Source: Steroidobacteraceae bacterium
Lineage (GTDB): Bacteria; Pseudomonadota; Gammaproteobacteria; Steroidobacterales; Steroidobacteraceae
DNA length: 64,000 nucleotides
Assembly: GCA_019634915.1 (NCBI GenBank)
Contig: JAHCAN010000009.1
Coordinates: forward strand, 1-64,000
Direction of reading: 5' to 3'
In this document: positions 35,720 to 45,090 of the stretch, piece after piece
Layout of the letters: every line of letters starts with the position of its first letter
Numbering within the stretch: position 1 is the stretch's first letter
Position numbers and translations under genes: made by a program
Notes under the pieces: generated by a model
Told to the model about the DNA's origin: nothing
The model's database searches: none
The model's input: only the letters and a program-made list of their open reading frames with translations

Positions 35720-37347
35720 TGGGCGGGGTGTTGCGTCTGTCGGCAAGCTCTCGTCTCTGTTGCGCGGCCAAACTCGGCCCTGAGGCGCATTTTGTCAATC
35801 TTTCCGGTCGCTGCCAAAGGCATGCGGTCGACGCGGATCACGGAGTCGGGCAGCCACCATGACGCGACGCGGCCGCGCAGCGCGTCGATCAGCACCGCGT
35901 CGCTGGCCGTGCTGCCGTCGCGCATCTTCACCAGCAGGACCGGGCGCTCGCCCCATTTCGGATGCTCGCGGCCGATCACGGCCGCGAGCGACACGTCGGG
36001 CAATTCGCCGATGATTTCCTCGATTTCCGCCGGGTTGATCCACTCGCCGCCCGACTTGATCAGGTCCTTGGCGCGGCCGGTGATGACGAGATTGCCGTCC
36101 GGCTCGATGCGCGCGAGATCGCCGGTCGCGAACCAGCCGCTGGCATCGACCGCCGGGCGCGTCTCGCCAAAATAGCGCTGGATCGTGCTCGCGCCGCGCG
36201 CGCGCAGATGCCCCTCGACGCCGCGCTGTTCGGGCAGCAGCACGCCCTCAGCGTCGGTCAGCAGCAGGTCCACGCCGATCGACGGGCGCCCGGACAGGTG
36301 CGCGGCGCGGCGCGGATCGTCCGGCGGCGCTACGGTGCCGGTCGGCGACATCTCGGTCATGCCCCAGCTCGTCTGGACACTGGCGCCGAGGCGCCGTTCG
36401 ATGCGTTCCATCAGCACCGGCGAAATCGGCGCGCCGCCGACGATGATCCGCTTCAGCGTGGGCGTCTCGCCGCCGGCCGCTTCCAGGTGTTCGGCGAGCG
36501 CGAGCCAGACCGTGGCGACGCCGAGCGCCACGGTGACCGATTCGGCGTTGATCAGCGCGGCGAGGCTCGCGCCGTCGAGATGCCGGCCCGGCAGGATCAG
36601 CCGCGCACCGACCGCGGGCGTCGCGAACGGCACGCCCCAGCCGTTGGCGTGGAACATCGGCACCGCGAGCAGCACGCTGTCATGGGTCGACAGCGCCATC
36701 GTATCCGCCTGCAGCGCGCGCAGCGTGTGCAGGAAGATGCCGCGGTGGGTGTAGGTCACGCCCTTCGGCGTGCCGGTCGTGCCCGAGGTGAAGCACAGGC
36801 CGCAGGGTGCGTGCTCGTCGAAGTCGCCCCACGGCACCTCGCCCTGCGCCGCGTCGACCAGCGACTCGAGCGGCTCGGCGGCGAGCGGACCGCCGCCCTC
36901 GGCCGCGGGGCCGTCGATCGACAGCAGCCGCCCGACCGATCCGGCCCGCGCGGCGATGCGGCGCGCGAGCGGCGCGAGATCGGCCGCGGCAATCAGTACG
37001 CGCGCACCCGACTTCGCGATCATGTCGGCAAGCTGCGCCTCGCTGAGCCGCGGATTCAGCGTGTGGCAGACCGCGCCCATGCCCATGACGGCGAACCAGA
37101 CTTCGACGTGCGCCTGCGTGTTCCAGGCGAGCGTCGCGACCCGGTCGCCGGCGCCGATCCCGAGGCCCGCGAGCACGGCCGATGTCCTGCGGCTGCGCTG
37201 CCTGAGCCCGGCATAGCCGATCCGGTCGAGGCGGCCGCCCTCGCGCGCGGTGACCACTTCCGCCTGCGGATGCCACTTCGCGCCATGGTCCAGCAGCTTG
37301 TCGACGGTCAGCGCATAGGACTGCATCTCTCCGTGGATCACGGACAT
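35716..37347 (-). CDS. AMP-dependent acyl-CoA ligase (fatty-acid type)
   Basis: A 543-residue adenylating enzyme that activates a carboxylic acid as acyl-AMP and then acyl-CoA. The P-loop-like LCFTSGTTGTPKGVTYTH, QTSWGMTEMSPTG, GWFATGDLARIEPDGNL and the final catalytic Lys in LAATGKIDKMRL are all intact. It looks like the medium/long-chain group. It overlaps the carboxylesterase by 10 bases, fitting a two-step route in which the esterase frees an acid and the ligase activates it. The exact acid is unknown. Confidence 0.9.
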   Translation of the reverse strand: MSVIHGEMQSYALTVDKLLDHGAKWHPQAEVVTAREGGRLDRIGYAGLRQRSRRTSAVLAGLGIGAGDRVATLAWNTQAHVEVWFAVMGMGAVCHTLNPRLSEAQLADMIAKSGARVLIAAADLAPLARRIAARAGSVGRLLSIDGPAAEGGGPLAAEPLESLVDAAQGEVPWGDFDEHAPCGLCFTSGTTGTPKGVTYTHRGIFLHTLRALQADTMALSTHDSVLLAVPMFHANGWGVPFATPAVGARLILPGRHLDGASLAALINAESVTVALGVATVWLALAEHLEAAGGETPTLKRIIVGGAPISPVLMERIERRLGASVQTSWGMTEMSPTGTVAPPDDPRRAAHLSGRPSIGVDLLLTDAEGVLLPEQRGVEGHLRARGASTIQRYFGETRPAVDASGWFATGDLARIEPDGNLVITGRAKDLIKSGGEWINPAEIEEIIGELPDVSLAAVIGREHPKWGERPVLLVKMRDGSTASDAVLIDALRGRVASWWLPDSVIRVDRMPLAATGKIDKMRLRAEFGRATETRACRQTQHPAQ

Positions 37348-38999
37348 CCGGCCGCTCCCGCGGGCAGCGGCGGTGCGACGATGCCGACGTTCCAGTGCCA
37401 GGGCAGATCGCCCTGCGCGCGGCGCCGGCAGACGACGGTCTCGACCAGTTCGTACATGCCGGGCTCGAGATGCTCGCCCGGCACCGGGCCCGCATCGTCG
37501 AAAGCCATGTAGGCACGCGCGTCACCGTAGGCGTGCCAGTCGGGCTGGTCCGCCGCGACCGGAGTGCCGGCGCGCGCGAACGAGGCCCAGTAACCGGTCA
37601 TCGCCGCGGACAGGCGCGACTCCGTCTCCGTGTCCGGAACCGGCGGCCAGTTCGGCGCCATCCGCTTCGCCGTGCCAAACACGTACGGAATCTCGCTCGC
37701 GTGGAAGGCGTGCAGCCCCGCCGCGTCGGCCGCGGGATAGCCGTGGTTGAAGAAGTAGAGGAAAGACGGCTGGCCGAGCGCCGTCTGCTTGCGCACCAGC
37801 CGTTCCGCCGTCCAGCCGTACATCGCATCGCGGGTCGTCGCCAGCATGGCCGCATCCAGATCCGCCGACGGGTAACGCCGCAGCATCTCCGCGGCCAGCT
37901 CGCCGTAGCGCTTGCGGATCTCCGTTTCGTAGGTCGCAGCGTCAGCAGGCTTCGGCGGCAGCAGGAAGCGCAGCGAGCGGATCTCGCCGTCGTTGAAGCC
38001 GGCCAGGATCGGCACCGGCGCCTGCTCGCCGTGATCGAACGTGTCCACCGTCTGGCGCGACAGCACCTTGCCGTCGACGTTGCCGAGCGGCAGGAAGGCG
38101 GCCAGCGCCGCCTGCACGGTCAGCGCCTGCGCGTCCATGCCGCGCAGGCGCGCGAGTCCGCGCACGCCGATCTTGCGGCTGAGCGCGAGGCCGGACTCTT
38201 CGGCCGAAGGCGTGCCGTGCACGGTCTCGCGCAGCGCCGGCGTCGAGATCATGTAGGCGCTCTGGGCGATGGCCTTGTGGAACAGCCCGCGCGCAGCCGG
38301 CGCGCCCATCAGGTACATGACGCTGAGCGCGCCCGCCGATTCACCGGCGATCGTGACGTTGTCGACGTCGCCGCCGAAGGACGCGATGTTGCGCCGGACC
38401 CAGCGCAGCGCCTCGATCTGGTCGAGCAGCCCGTAGTTGCCGGACACGCCGTCCGGCGATTCCTCGCTGAGCTGCGGATGCGCCAGGTAGCCCAGCACGC
38501 CGAGGCGGTAGTTGATCGTCACGACGACCAGCCCCTGCTCGGCGAGGCGCGCGCCGTCGTAGGCCGGCTCGCTGCCCGACCCGCCGGTCAGCGAACCGCC
38601 GTGGATCCAGACGAACACCGGCGCAGCCTCGGCGCGGGCCGGCGCCCACACGTTCAGCGACAGGCAATCCTCGCTCATCGGCAGCGGCTGCGCGGGGGCA
38701 TAGATACTGCCGGGCCGCGACGGCGGCTGGTGGCAGGCCGGACCGAAGCGCGTGGCGTCACGCACGCCGTTCCAGTGCGCCGCCGTCACCGGCGGCCGCC
38801 AGCGCAACGACCCGACCGGCGGCTGCGCATAGGGGATGCCGCGGAACACATGGATGCCGCCGGCGAGCGCCTCGCCCTCGAGCGCGCCCGCCGGCGTCTC
38901 GACCACCGGCGGCCCCGCCGCGAGGGCCGGCCCGGCGCACAGCAGCGCGAGGGCGAGCCCGGCGGCCACCTTCCGGCGCGCGGCGCGCACGCCCGGCAT
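37338..38999 (-). CDS. Exported type B carboxylesterase
   Basis: A 553-residue enzyme with a signal peptide (AGLALALLCAGPALAAG). It carries the type B signatures VFRGIPYAQPPVGSLRW, EDCLSLNVWAP and the nucleophile elbow GESAG (S221); the oxyanion region is IHGGSLTGG. The acid/base partners lie in the later EIRSLRF and AFHASEIPYVFG (His). It would cleave esters in the periplasm, behind the TonB receptor whose stop it overlaps by one base (TGATG). The ligase that could use its product follows. The substrate is not known. Confidence 0.9.
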   Translation of the reverse strand: MPGVRAARRKVAAGLALALLCAGPALAAGPPVVETPAGALEGEALAGGIHVFRGIPYAQPPVGSLRWRPPVTAAHWNGVRDATRFGPACHQPPSRPGSIYAPAQPLPMSEDCLSLNVWAPARAEAAPVFVWIHGGSLTGGSGSEPAYDGARLAEQGLVVVTINYRLGVLGYLAHPQLSEESPDGVSGNYGLLDQIEALRWVRRNIASFGGDVDNVTIAGESAGALSVMYLMGAPAARGLFHKAIAQSAYMISTPALRETVHGTPSAEESGLALSRKIGVRGLARLRGMDAQALTVQAALAAFLPLGNVDGKVLSRQTVDTFDHGEQAPVPILAGFNDGEIRSLRFLLPPKPADAATYETEIRKRYGELAAEMLRRYPSADLDAAMLATTRDAMYGWTAERLVRKQTALGQPSFLYFFNHGYPAADAAGLHAFHASEIPYVFGTAKRMAPNWPPVPDTETESRLSAAMTGYWASFARAGTPVAADQPDWHAYGDARAYMAFDDAGPVPGEHLEPGMYELVETVVCRRRAQGDLPWHWNVGIVAPPLPAGAAGCP

Positions 39000-41275
39000 C
39001 AGAACTTGTACCCGACGCGCACGCCCACGGTGCGCGGCCGCGTGATGCCGTAACGCCCGTCGATGAAGGCCTCCGGGTGCACGTAGTTGATCGAGTCGTC
39101 GTCGAACAGGTTCTCCGCGTAGAGACCGACGGTGTAGCGGCCGAAGGACGCCGCGAGCGCGGCATTCACGAGCGTGTAATCGTCGGTGTGGTCGTACGTC
39201 GGGCTGACGACGCCGGGCTGGCCGGGCACGTTCGGGAACGAACCGGGGTAGGAGCCCACGTGCATGACCGCGAGCGAGGCGTTGCCCTCGGCGCCACCGA
39301 ACCAGTTGAAGCCGTAGTTGAACGTCAGCGAGCCGCTGAACCTCGGACCCGCGAGGCGCGCGTCCTTGACCGCGCCCGAGATGGCCGCCTCCTCGTCGGT
39401 CAGGCTGTCCACCTTCGCCTGGTTGAACGCGCCGTTCAGCGCGATCGTCCAGTTCGCCGACGGCTTGCCCATCAGCTCGAACTCGAGACCGCGGCTGTAG
39501 GCGCCGCCGATGTTGGTGGCGAACTGCACCGAGTCGGACACGCGGTTGGCCTGCACCTGGATGTCGTTCCAGTCGACATAGTAGAGCGCGAGGTTGGCGG
39601 CCAGGCGGCCGTCGAGCCAGCGCCCCTTCATGCCGAGTTCGTAGTTGACCAGGTCATCGGAATCGGCGCCATCCGGGATGACGATGTCGTCCGGATCGAT
39701 CGTGCTGACCGAACCGGCGCGCGCGTTGACGACCGGAGCGCGAAAACCGGTCGAGACCGCCGCATAGGTGGTGACGGTCGGCACCGGCCGCCACGAGACG
39801 CTCACGCGATAGGACGGGCCGGACTCCTTCGCGACCACGCCGGTCGCCGCCGCCACCGGCGTGATCGTCACCGGCAGGCCGCAGATGCCGAAGAAGCTGC
39901 AGACATAGGCCTGGGTCAGGTAATTGCTGGTATAGCCGCCCTCGCGCGTGAAGCCCTGGGCTTCGATGCTCCCGTAGCGCAGGCCCGCGGTCGCCCAGAC
40001 ATCCGGCGAGAAATGCCAGGTCAGCTGGCCGAACAGCGCCTTCTCCTTCGTGTAATCGAAGGTGTGGTAGCGGGAGTAGTACTCGTCGGGAAGCCCGGTG
40101 ATGCCGCTCGCGGCGAGATAGGCTTCGTTCGAGCGATAGCCGAAGTACACGTCGCGCTCGCGCTTGTAGTAGAAGCCGCCCAGCACCCAGTCGACGGCGC
40201 CGCCGGTGTCGGACACCAGGCGCATCTCCTGCACGAAGCTGTTGTACTCGCCCGGCGCGTCCAGCGCGAAGGCGAACGCCTGGTTGTAGGTGCCGGCCAG
40301 ATCGACGCTGAAATCGGCCTCGTAATCGGACCAGGTCGAGGAGCTGGTCAGTTTGGCGCCGTTGAACTGGTAGCCGAGCGTCGCGTTGTAGATCGTCATC
40401 GTGCCGGAGAACCTGTCCGGCCGGTCAGAGAACCGCTTGTCCTTGCCACGCTCAGGGTTGATCAGCGAGGAATCCTCGGGCGTGTTCTCCTCGCGCGAAA
40501 CCCGCAGTTGCGCCGACAGCCGCTCGGTCGGCTCCCACAGCAGCGTGGCGCGGCCACCCGAGGCTTTCAGCTTGTTGGAGTCGTCGATCCCGGTGCCGAG
40601 GTTGTCCACGTAGCCGTCCTCGTTGCGCGCGAAACCGACCACGCGCAGCGCGAGCTTGTCCTCGAGCAACGGGAAATTCAGCATGCCGCTGTAGCGCTGG
40701 CGCAGCGAGTCCGACCCGGTCAGCCCCAGGTCGGCGAGGAACGAGGCCTCGAATGCGTTGGGATCGGGCGCATGGGTCAGGATGCGCACGGCCCCCGCCA
40801 GCGAGCCCGAACCGAACAGCGTGCCCTGCGGACCGCGCAGGAACTCGATCCGCTCCACGTCGTAGAGACTCGGGTCGAGGATCGTCGAATTGCCGTTTGC
40901 CGAGATCGGCAGCTCGTCGATGTAGATCGCCACCGTGCTCTGCAGGTTGGCGCCATAGCCGTTGGTGGCAATGCCGCGCGCGGTGAAGTTGTTGAAGTTG
41001 GCGCTGGCGCGGTTCAGCACGACGCCGGGCGTGTCGTAGGCGAGGCCCTCGTAGCCGACGATGCCCTTGACGTCGAGATCGTCCTGCGACAGCACGCTCA
41101 GGCTGACCGGGACGTCCTGCAGCGGTTCGCTGCGACGCGTCGCCGTGACGACGACGGTTTCGAGTTCCCTTTGCCTCGCGGTATCCGGCGCACCGGTCGT
41201 CGCCTGCGCCATCACCGCCACGGGTGCTGCAAGCAGCACTGCCATGAACGCGGACCCAATCAAGCGGCTTTCCAT
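38999..41275 (-). CDS. TonB-dependent outer-membrane receptor of a catabolic operon
   Basis: A 758-residue receptor with signal peptide (AVLLAAPVAVMAQATTGA), a plug (ETVVVTATRRSEPLQDVPVS, FTARGIATNGYGA, VERIEFLRGPQGTLFGSGSL) and a barrel ending in TRPRTVGVRVGYKF. The plug wording is that of the large family used for uptake of plant or aromatic compounds in Xanthomonads and Sphingomonads, not of siderophores. It heads the operon TonB-esterase-ligase-TetR, so it should import the substrate that the esterase cleaves. Confidence 0.93.
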   Translation of the reverse strand: MESRLIGSAFMAVLLAAPVAVMAQATTGAPDTARQRELETVVVTATRRSEPLQDVPVSLSVLSQDDLDVKGIVGYEGLAYDTPGVVLNRASANFNNFTARGIATNGYGANLQSTVAIYIDELPISANGNSTILDPSLYDVERIEFLRGPQGTLFGSGSLAGAVRILTHAPDPNAFEASFLADLGLTGSDSLRQRYSGMLNFPLLEDKLALRVVGFARNEDGYVDNLGTGIDDSNKLKASGGRATLLWEPTERLSAQLRVSREENTPEDSSLINPERGKDKRFSDRPDRFSGTMTIYNATLGYQFNGAKLTSSSTWSDYEADFSVDLAGTYNQAFAFALDAPGEYNSFVQEMRLVSDTGGAVDWVLGGFYYKRERDVYFGYRSNEAYLAASGITGLPDEYYSRYHTFDYTKEKALFGQLTWHFSPDVWATAGLRYGSIEAQGFTREGGYTSNYLTQAYVCSFFGICGLPVTITPVAAATGVVAKESGPSYRVSVSWRPVPTVTTYAAVSTGFRAPVVNARAGSVSTIDPDDIVIPDGADSDDLVNYELGMKGRWLDGRLAANLALYYVDWNDIQVQANRVSDSVQFATNIGGAYSRGLEFELMGKPSANWTIALNGAFNQAKVDSLTDEEAAISGAVKDARLAGPRFSGSLTFNYGFNWFGGAEGNASLAVMHVGSYPGSFPNVPGQPGVVSPTYDHTDDYTLVNAALAASFGRYTVGLYAENLFDDDSINYVHPEAFIDGRYGITRPRTVGVRVGYKF

Positions 41276-41325
41276 AACGGCCCCCCTGTTATCGGACGCT
41301 GGTTCAGCAACACGCGTACGCGCCG

Positions 41326-41377
41326 ATACTGTCCCCGGCGCAATCTGCTGTCAATATTCACTCACGAGAACGTGAGT
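41326..41377 (-). promoter_or_regulatory. Promoter and operator of the TonB-esterase-ligase-TetR operon
   Basis: On the minus strand a perfect TTGACA (41354-41349) and CAGTAT (41331-41326) lie 17 bases apart. Five bases upstream of the -35 is a perfect 7-4-7 palindrome ACTCACG-AGAA-CGTGAGT (41360-41377), a size usual for TetR sites. Its position just upstream of the -35 would suit repression or activation. The terminal gene of the operon encodes a TetR protein, making a self-contained circuit likely. Confidence 0.6.
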
Positions 41378-41441
41378 TTCTTTTCCGGGGCCCATTCCGT
41401 TTGGAATCAGTACATTGCGGCGCAGCAGCGCCGCCCGCCGG

Positions 41442-42122
41442 TCAGTGCGCGCGGATCGGCGCGAACGTGAGCTCGACGCGCCGGTTCTGCGCGCGGCCCT
41501 CGGCCGTGTCGTTGCCGGCGATCGGGCGCAATTCGCCGGCGCCGACCGTGATCAGCCGGTCGGCGAGGATGCCGCGGTTGCGCAGGTACTCCGCCACCGT
41601 GCCGGCGCGGCGCTCGGAGAGCTGCTGGTTGTATTGCTCGCTGCCCGTGCTGTCGGTGTGACCCGCGACCTCGACCAGCGTCTTGTCGAATTCCTTCGCG
41701 ACGAGCACCACCGAGTCGAGCACGCTGAAGAACGAGGCGTTCAGGTCGGCGCTGTCGGTCCGGAACGTGATGTTGCCGGGCATGTTCAGCGTGATGTTGT
41801 CGCCGACGCGCGTGACCGACACGCCGGTGCCCCGCAGCTGCTCGCGCAGCTTCGCCTCCTGGCGGTCCATGTAGGCGCCGATGCCGGCGCCGGCGAGGCC
41901 GCCAACCCCGGCGCCGATCAGCGCGCGTTCGCGGCGCTCGCGCGAGTTGTCGCCGGTGATCAGCCCGATCACGGCGCCCGACGCGGCGCCGATCATCGTG
42001 CCCTTCGAGGTCTTGTTCATTTCCCGCTCACCGGTGTACGGATCGGTCGTGTAGCAGCCGGCCGCGACGAATGCGGTGAGCGCGCCGAGCAGCAGCGCGC
42101 GGATGACGGAATGGCGTGACAT
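41442..42122 (-). CDS. OmpA-domain lipoprotein with glycine-zipper (YiaD-like)
   Basis: A 226-residue lipoprotein with lipobox VAAGC (Cys22). It has a glycine-rich segment ([36 protein letters not shown]; residues 40-90) that may insert in a membrane, and a C-terminal OmpA peptidoglycan-binding domain (VEVAGHTDSTGSEQYNQQLS, RRAGTVAEYLRNRG, and NRRVELTF). The ATG at 42122 precedes the leader directly. Such proteins tether the outer membrane to the cell wall. Confidence 0.9.
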   Translation of the reverse strand: MSRHSVIRALLLGALTAFVAAGCYTTDPYTGEREMNKTSKGTMIGAASGAVIGLITGDNSRERRERALIGAGVGGLAGAGIGAYMDRQEAKLREQLRGTGVSVTRVGDNITLNMPGNITFRTDSADLNASFFSVLDSVVLVAKEFDKTLVEVAGHTDSTGSEQYNQQLSERRAGTVAEYLRNRGILADRLITVGAGELRPIAGNDTAEGRAQNRRVELTFAPIRAH

Positions 42123-42289
42123 CGATGCGGTCCTCCTCCTGGGGTCCCGGCAGCGGGGGTAGCACCGCCCTGGCCGGATCGGCGAAGGGTACCTCATGCG
42201 CACGATCACGGAGCGGCCCGACGCTGCGTGCCCCGCCGCGGCGCGGCGGGCCTCGCTATACTTGCCGGCCCCCTCCAGGAGACCGACCC

Positions 42290-43477
42290 GTGGCCGCACC
42301 CGCCAGCAAGAAGCACGTTGCCCTCGACCCGATGGACCTCTACCGCGTTCGCAGCCTGCTCACCGAGGACGAACAGATGGTCCAGGACTCGGTGGCGCGC
42401 CTCGTCGACGAGCAGGTGCTGCCGGTGATCCGCGAGTGCTTCGAGCAGCACCGCTTCCCGAAGGAGCTCGTGCCCGAGCTCGCGGCGCTCGGCCTGCTCG
42501 GCTCCTCGATCGACGGCTACGGCTGCGCGGGGCTGAACGCGGTCAGCTACGGCCTGATCTGCCAGGAGCTCGAGCGCGGCGATTCGGGCATCCGCAGCTT
42601 CGTGTCGGTGCAGTCCTCGCTGTGCATGTACCCGATCCACGCCTTCGGCACCGAGGAGCAGAAGCAGAAATACCTGCCGCGCATGGCGAAGGGCGAGCTG
42701 ATCGGCTGCTTCGGCCTGACCGAGCCGCACGGCGGCTCCGACCCGGCGAACATGAAGACCCACGCGAAGAAGCGCGGCAAGGACTGGGTTATCAACGGCG
42801 CGAAGATGTGGATCACGAACGGCGCGATCGCCGATCTGTGCGTCGCCTGGGCGATGACCGACGAGGGCATCCGCGGCTTCATCGTCGAGAAGGGCACCAG
42901 GGGCTTCTCGGCCCCGGAGATCGAGAACAAGTTCTCGCTGCGCGCCTCGGTCACCTCGGCGCTCTTCTTCGACAACGTGGTCGTGCCCGAAGAGCAGATG
43001 CTGCCCGGCGTCGCGGGCCTGCGCGGCCCGCTGTCCTGCCTGACCCAGGCGCGCTACGGCATCGGCTGGGGCGTGATCGGCGCGGCGCAGGCCTGCCTCG
43101 CGCAGCTGATCGACTACACGAAGTCGCGCGTGCTGTTCGGCCGCCCGCTCGCCGAGACACAGGCGATCCAGATCCGCCTCGCCGACATGGCCCGCCGCAT
43201 CACGACCGCGCAGCTGCTGTCGCTGCAGCTCGGGCGTTTGAAGGACAAGGGCGAGATGGTGCCGTCGCAGGTCTCGCTCGCGAAGTGGAACAACTGCCGC
43301 ATGGCCCTCGACATCGCCCGCGACGCGCGCGACATGCTCGGCGGCGCCGGCATCAGCGCCGAGTACGCGCCGATCCGGCACATGCTCAATCTCGAGAGCG
43401 TGATCACCTACGAGGGCACCGAGACGGTGCACCAGCTGACGATCGGCCGGGAACTGACGGGAAGCAACGCATTCTGA
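42290..43477 (+). CDS. gcdH: Glutaryl-CoA dehydrogenase-like acyl-CoA dehydrogenase
   Basis: A 395-residue flavoenzyme. The N-terminal LTEDEQMVQDSVARLVDEQV, CFGLTEPHGGSDPANMKTHA and WVINGAKMWITNGAIADLCV match glutaryl-CoA dehydrogenase closely. The base is Glu in TYEGTETVHQLT near residue 380. In the family the enzyme oxidises and decarboxylates glutaryl-CoA to crotonyl-CoA in lysine, tryptophan or aromatic acid breakdown. A GTG start with AGGAGA seven bases upstream is used. No partner CoA-transferase is present. Confidence 0.88.
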   Translation: MAAPASKKHVALDPMDLYRVRSLLTEDEQMVQDSVARLVDEQVLPVIRECFEQHRFPKELVPELAALGLLGSSIDGYGCAGLNAVSYGLICQELERGDSGIRSFVSVQSSLCMYPIHAFGTEEQKQKYLPRMAKGELIGCFGLTEPHGGSDPANMKTHAKKRGKDWVINGAKMWITNGAIADLCVAWAMTDEGIRGFIVEKGTRGFSAPEIENKFSLRASVTSALFFDNVVVPEEQMLPGVAGLRGPLSCLTQARYGIGWGVIGAAQACLAQLIDYTKSRVLFGRPLAETQAIQIRLADMARRITTAQLLSLQLGRLKDKGEMVPSQVSLAKWNNCRMALDIARDARDMLGGAGISAEYAPIRHMLNLESVITYEGTETVHQLTIGRELTGSNAF

Positions 43478-43502
43478 GCCACTGACAGCACGGAGGGCCG
43501 CC

Positions 43503-45089
43503 ATGACCACCACCCTCGTCAAGAAGCATGGAACGCTGGCCGCGGTCATCCTGGCGTGCGCGGCGCTCGGCGGCTGCGGCGTCAACCCGGTGACGGGCAA
43601 GAAAGAACTGCAGTTCGTCTCCGAGGCGCAGGAGCTGTCGATCGGACAGCAGCAGTACGCGCCGATGCGCCAGGTCGAGGGCGGCGACCTCAACGTGCTG
43701 CCGGAGCTGACGGCCTACGTGAACGGCGTCGGCCAGAAGCTCGCGGCGGTATCCGACCGCGAGCTGCCCTACGAGTTCGTCGTGCTGAACAATTCGGTGC
43801 CGAACGCCTGGGCGCTGCCCGGCGGCAAGATCGCCGTCAACCGCGGGCTGCTGACCGAACTGACCAGCGAAGCCGAACTCGCCGCGGTGCTCGGCCACGA
43901 GATCGTGCACGCCGCCGCGCGGCACGGCGCCAAGGCGCAGGAGCGCGGCACGCTGATGCAGGCCGGCATGGCCGCGGCGCAGATCGGCGCGGCGGTCGGC
44001 GGCATGGACGCCGGGCTCGCCAACCTCGCGCTCAGCGGCACCGCGATCGGCCTGCAGATGGTGCAGATGAAATACGGCCGCGAGCAGGAACTCGAGAGCG
44101 ACCACTACGGCATGAAGTACATGAAGCTCGCGGGCTACGACCCGTGGGGCGCCGTCACGCTGCAGGAGACTTTCGTGCGCCTCGCCGGCGACAACGCGAA
44201 GAAGCAGAGCTGGCTCGACGGCCTGTTCGCCTCGCACCCGCCGTCGCAGGAGCGCGTGGAGCGCAACCGCGCCACCGCCGGCGAACTCGGGCGCGGCGGC
44301 GAGATCGGCGCCGACAGCTACGCGACCCGGGTCGGACCGTTGCTCGCGATGAAGCCCGGCTACGACAAGTACGACGAGGCGATCGCCGCGGCGCGCAACA
44401 AGGAACTCGACAAGGCGCGCACACTCGCGCTCGAGGCTGCGCGCCTGTTGCCGAAGGAGGGTCGCGCGCAGCAGCTGCTCGGCGACCTCGCACTCGCGCA
44501 GAAGCACCCGCAGGAGGCGCTCGGCTACTTTCGCAAGGCCGAGGACCTGAACCCCGGCTACTTCGGCTCGCACCTCGGCACCGGCATCGCGGCCTACCAG
44601 CTCGGCGACAAGTCGGCCGCCACGGCGGCGTTCGAGCGCAGCGTCGCGCTGCTGCCCACGGCCCCCGCCGCCTACTACCTCGGCACGATGGCGCGCGATC
44701 GCGGCGACCGGACCGCGGCGCTGCAGTACTTCAGGACGGCCGCCGGCTCCGACAGCAGCTATGGCAAGGAGGCCGCCGCCGAGTACCTGCGCCTCGACCT
44801 GCCGCAGAATCCCGGCAACTACGTCGCCGCGGCCGCGCAGACGGACACCAACGGGCGCGTCTACGCGATCGTCGAGAATCGGGCTCCGCTCGCGCTCGCG
44901 AACATCGTCGTGACGCCGCTGCTCGTCGACGCGAACGGGCGCATCCTGCAGCGCGGCGCCGCGCTGACCGTTCGCGGCCCGCTCGGTTCGGGCCAGCGCG
45001 CATCGGCGCAGATCAGCACCGGCAACCTGACGGCCGAGCAGCTGCGGGCACTGAAGGTGCGCGTCGAGTCGGCACAGCTCGCACCCTAG
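43503..45089 (+). CDS. M48 metalloprotease-TPR lipoprotein (BepA-like)
   Basis: A 528-residue lipoprotein with lipobox LGGC (Cys25). The M48 zinc site HEIVH is at residues 132-136, with the third ligand in the later EQELESDHYGMKYM. A C-terminal TPR region (about residues 290-440: AIAAARNKELDKARTLAL, GDLALAQKHPQEALGYFRKA) follows. This layout is that of BepA/YfgC, a periplasmic quality-control protease for outer-membrane proteins. The extra C-terminal beta domain (about 440-528) is not in E. coli BepA. Confidence 0.88.
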   Translation: MTTTLVKKHGTLAAVILACAALGGCGVNPVTGKKELQFVSEAQELSIGQQQYAPMRQVEGGDLNVLPELTAYVNGVGQKLAAVSDRELPYEFVVLNNSVPNAWALPGGKIAVNRGLLTELTSEAELAAVLGHEIVHAAARHGAKAQERGTLMQAGMAAAQIGAAVGGMDAGLANLALSGTAIGLQMVQMKYGREQELESDHYGMKYMKLAGYDPWGAVTLQETFVRLAGDNAKKQSWLDGLFASHPPSQERVERNRATAGELGRGGEIGADSYATRVGPLLAMKPGYDKYDEAIAAARNKELDKARTLALEAARLLPKEGRAQQLLGDLALAQKHPQEALGYFRKAEDLNPGYFGSHLGTGIAAYQLGDKSAATAAFERSVALLPTAPAAYYLGTMARDRGDRTAALQYFRTAAGSDSSYGKEAAAEYLRLDLPQNPGNYVAAAAQTDTNGRVYAIVENRAPLALANIVVTPLLVDANGRILQRGAALTVRGPLGSGQRASAQISTGNLTAEQLRALKVRVESAQLAP

Positions 45090-45090
45090 C

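Noticed and set aside
39077..41470. 797-codon plus-strand frame opposite the TonB receptor
   Set aside because: Product is a shadow without signal or domain; the receptor plug and barrel on the minus strand are clear.
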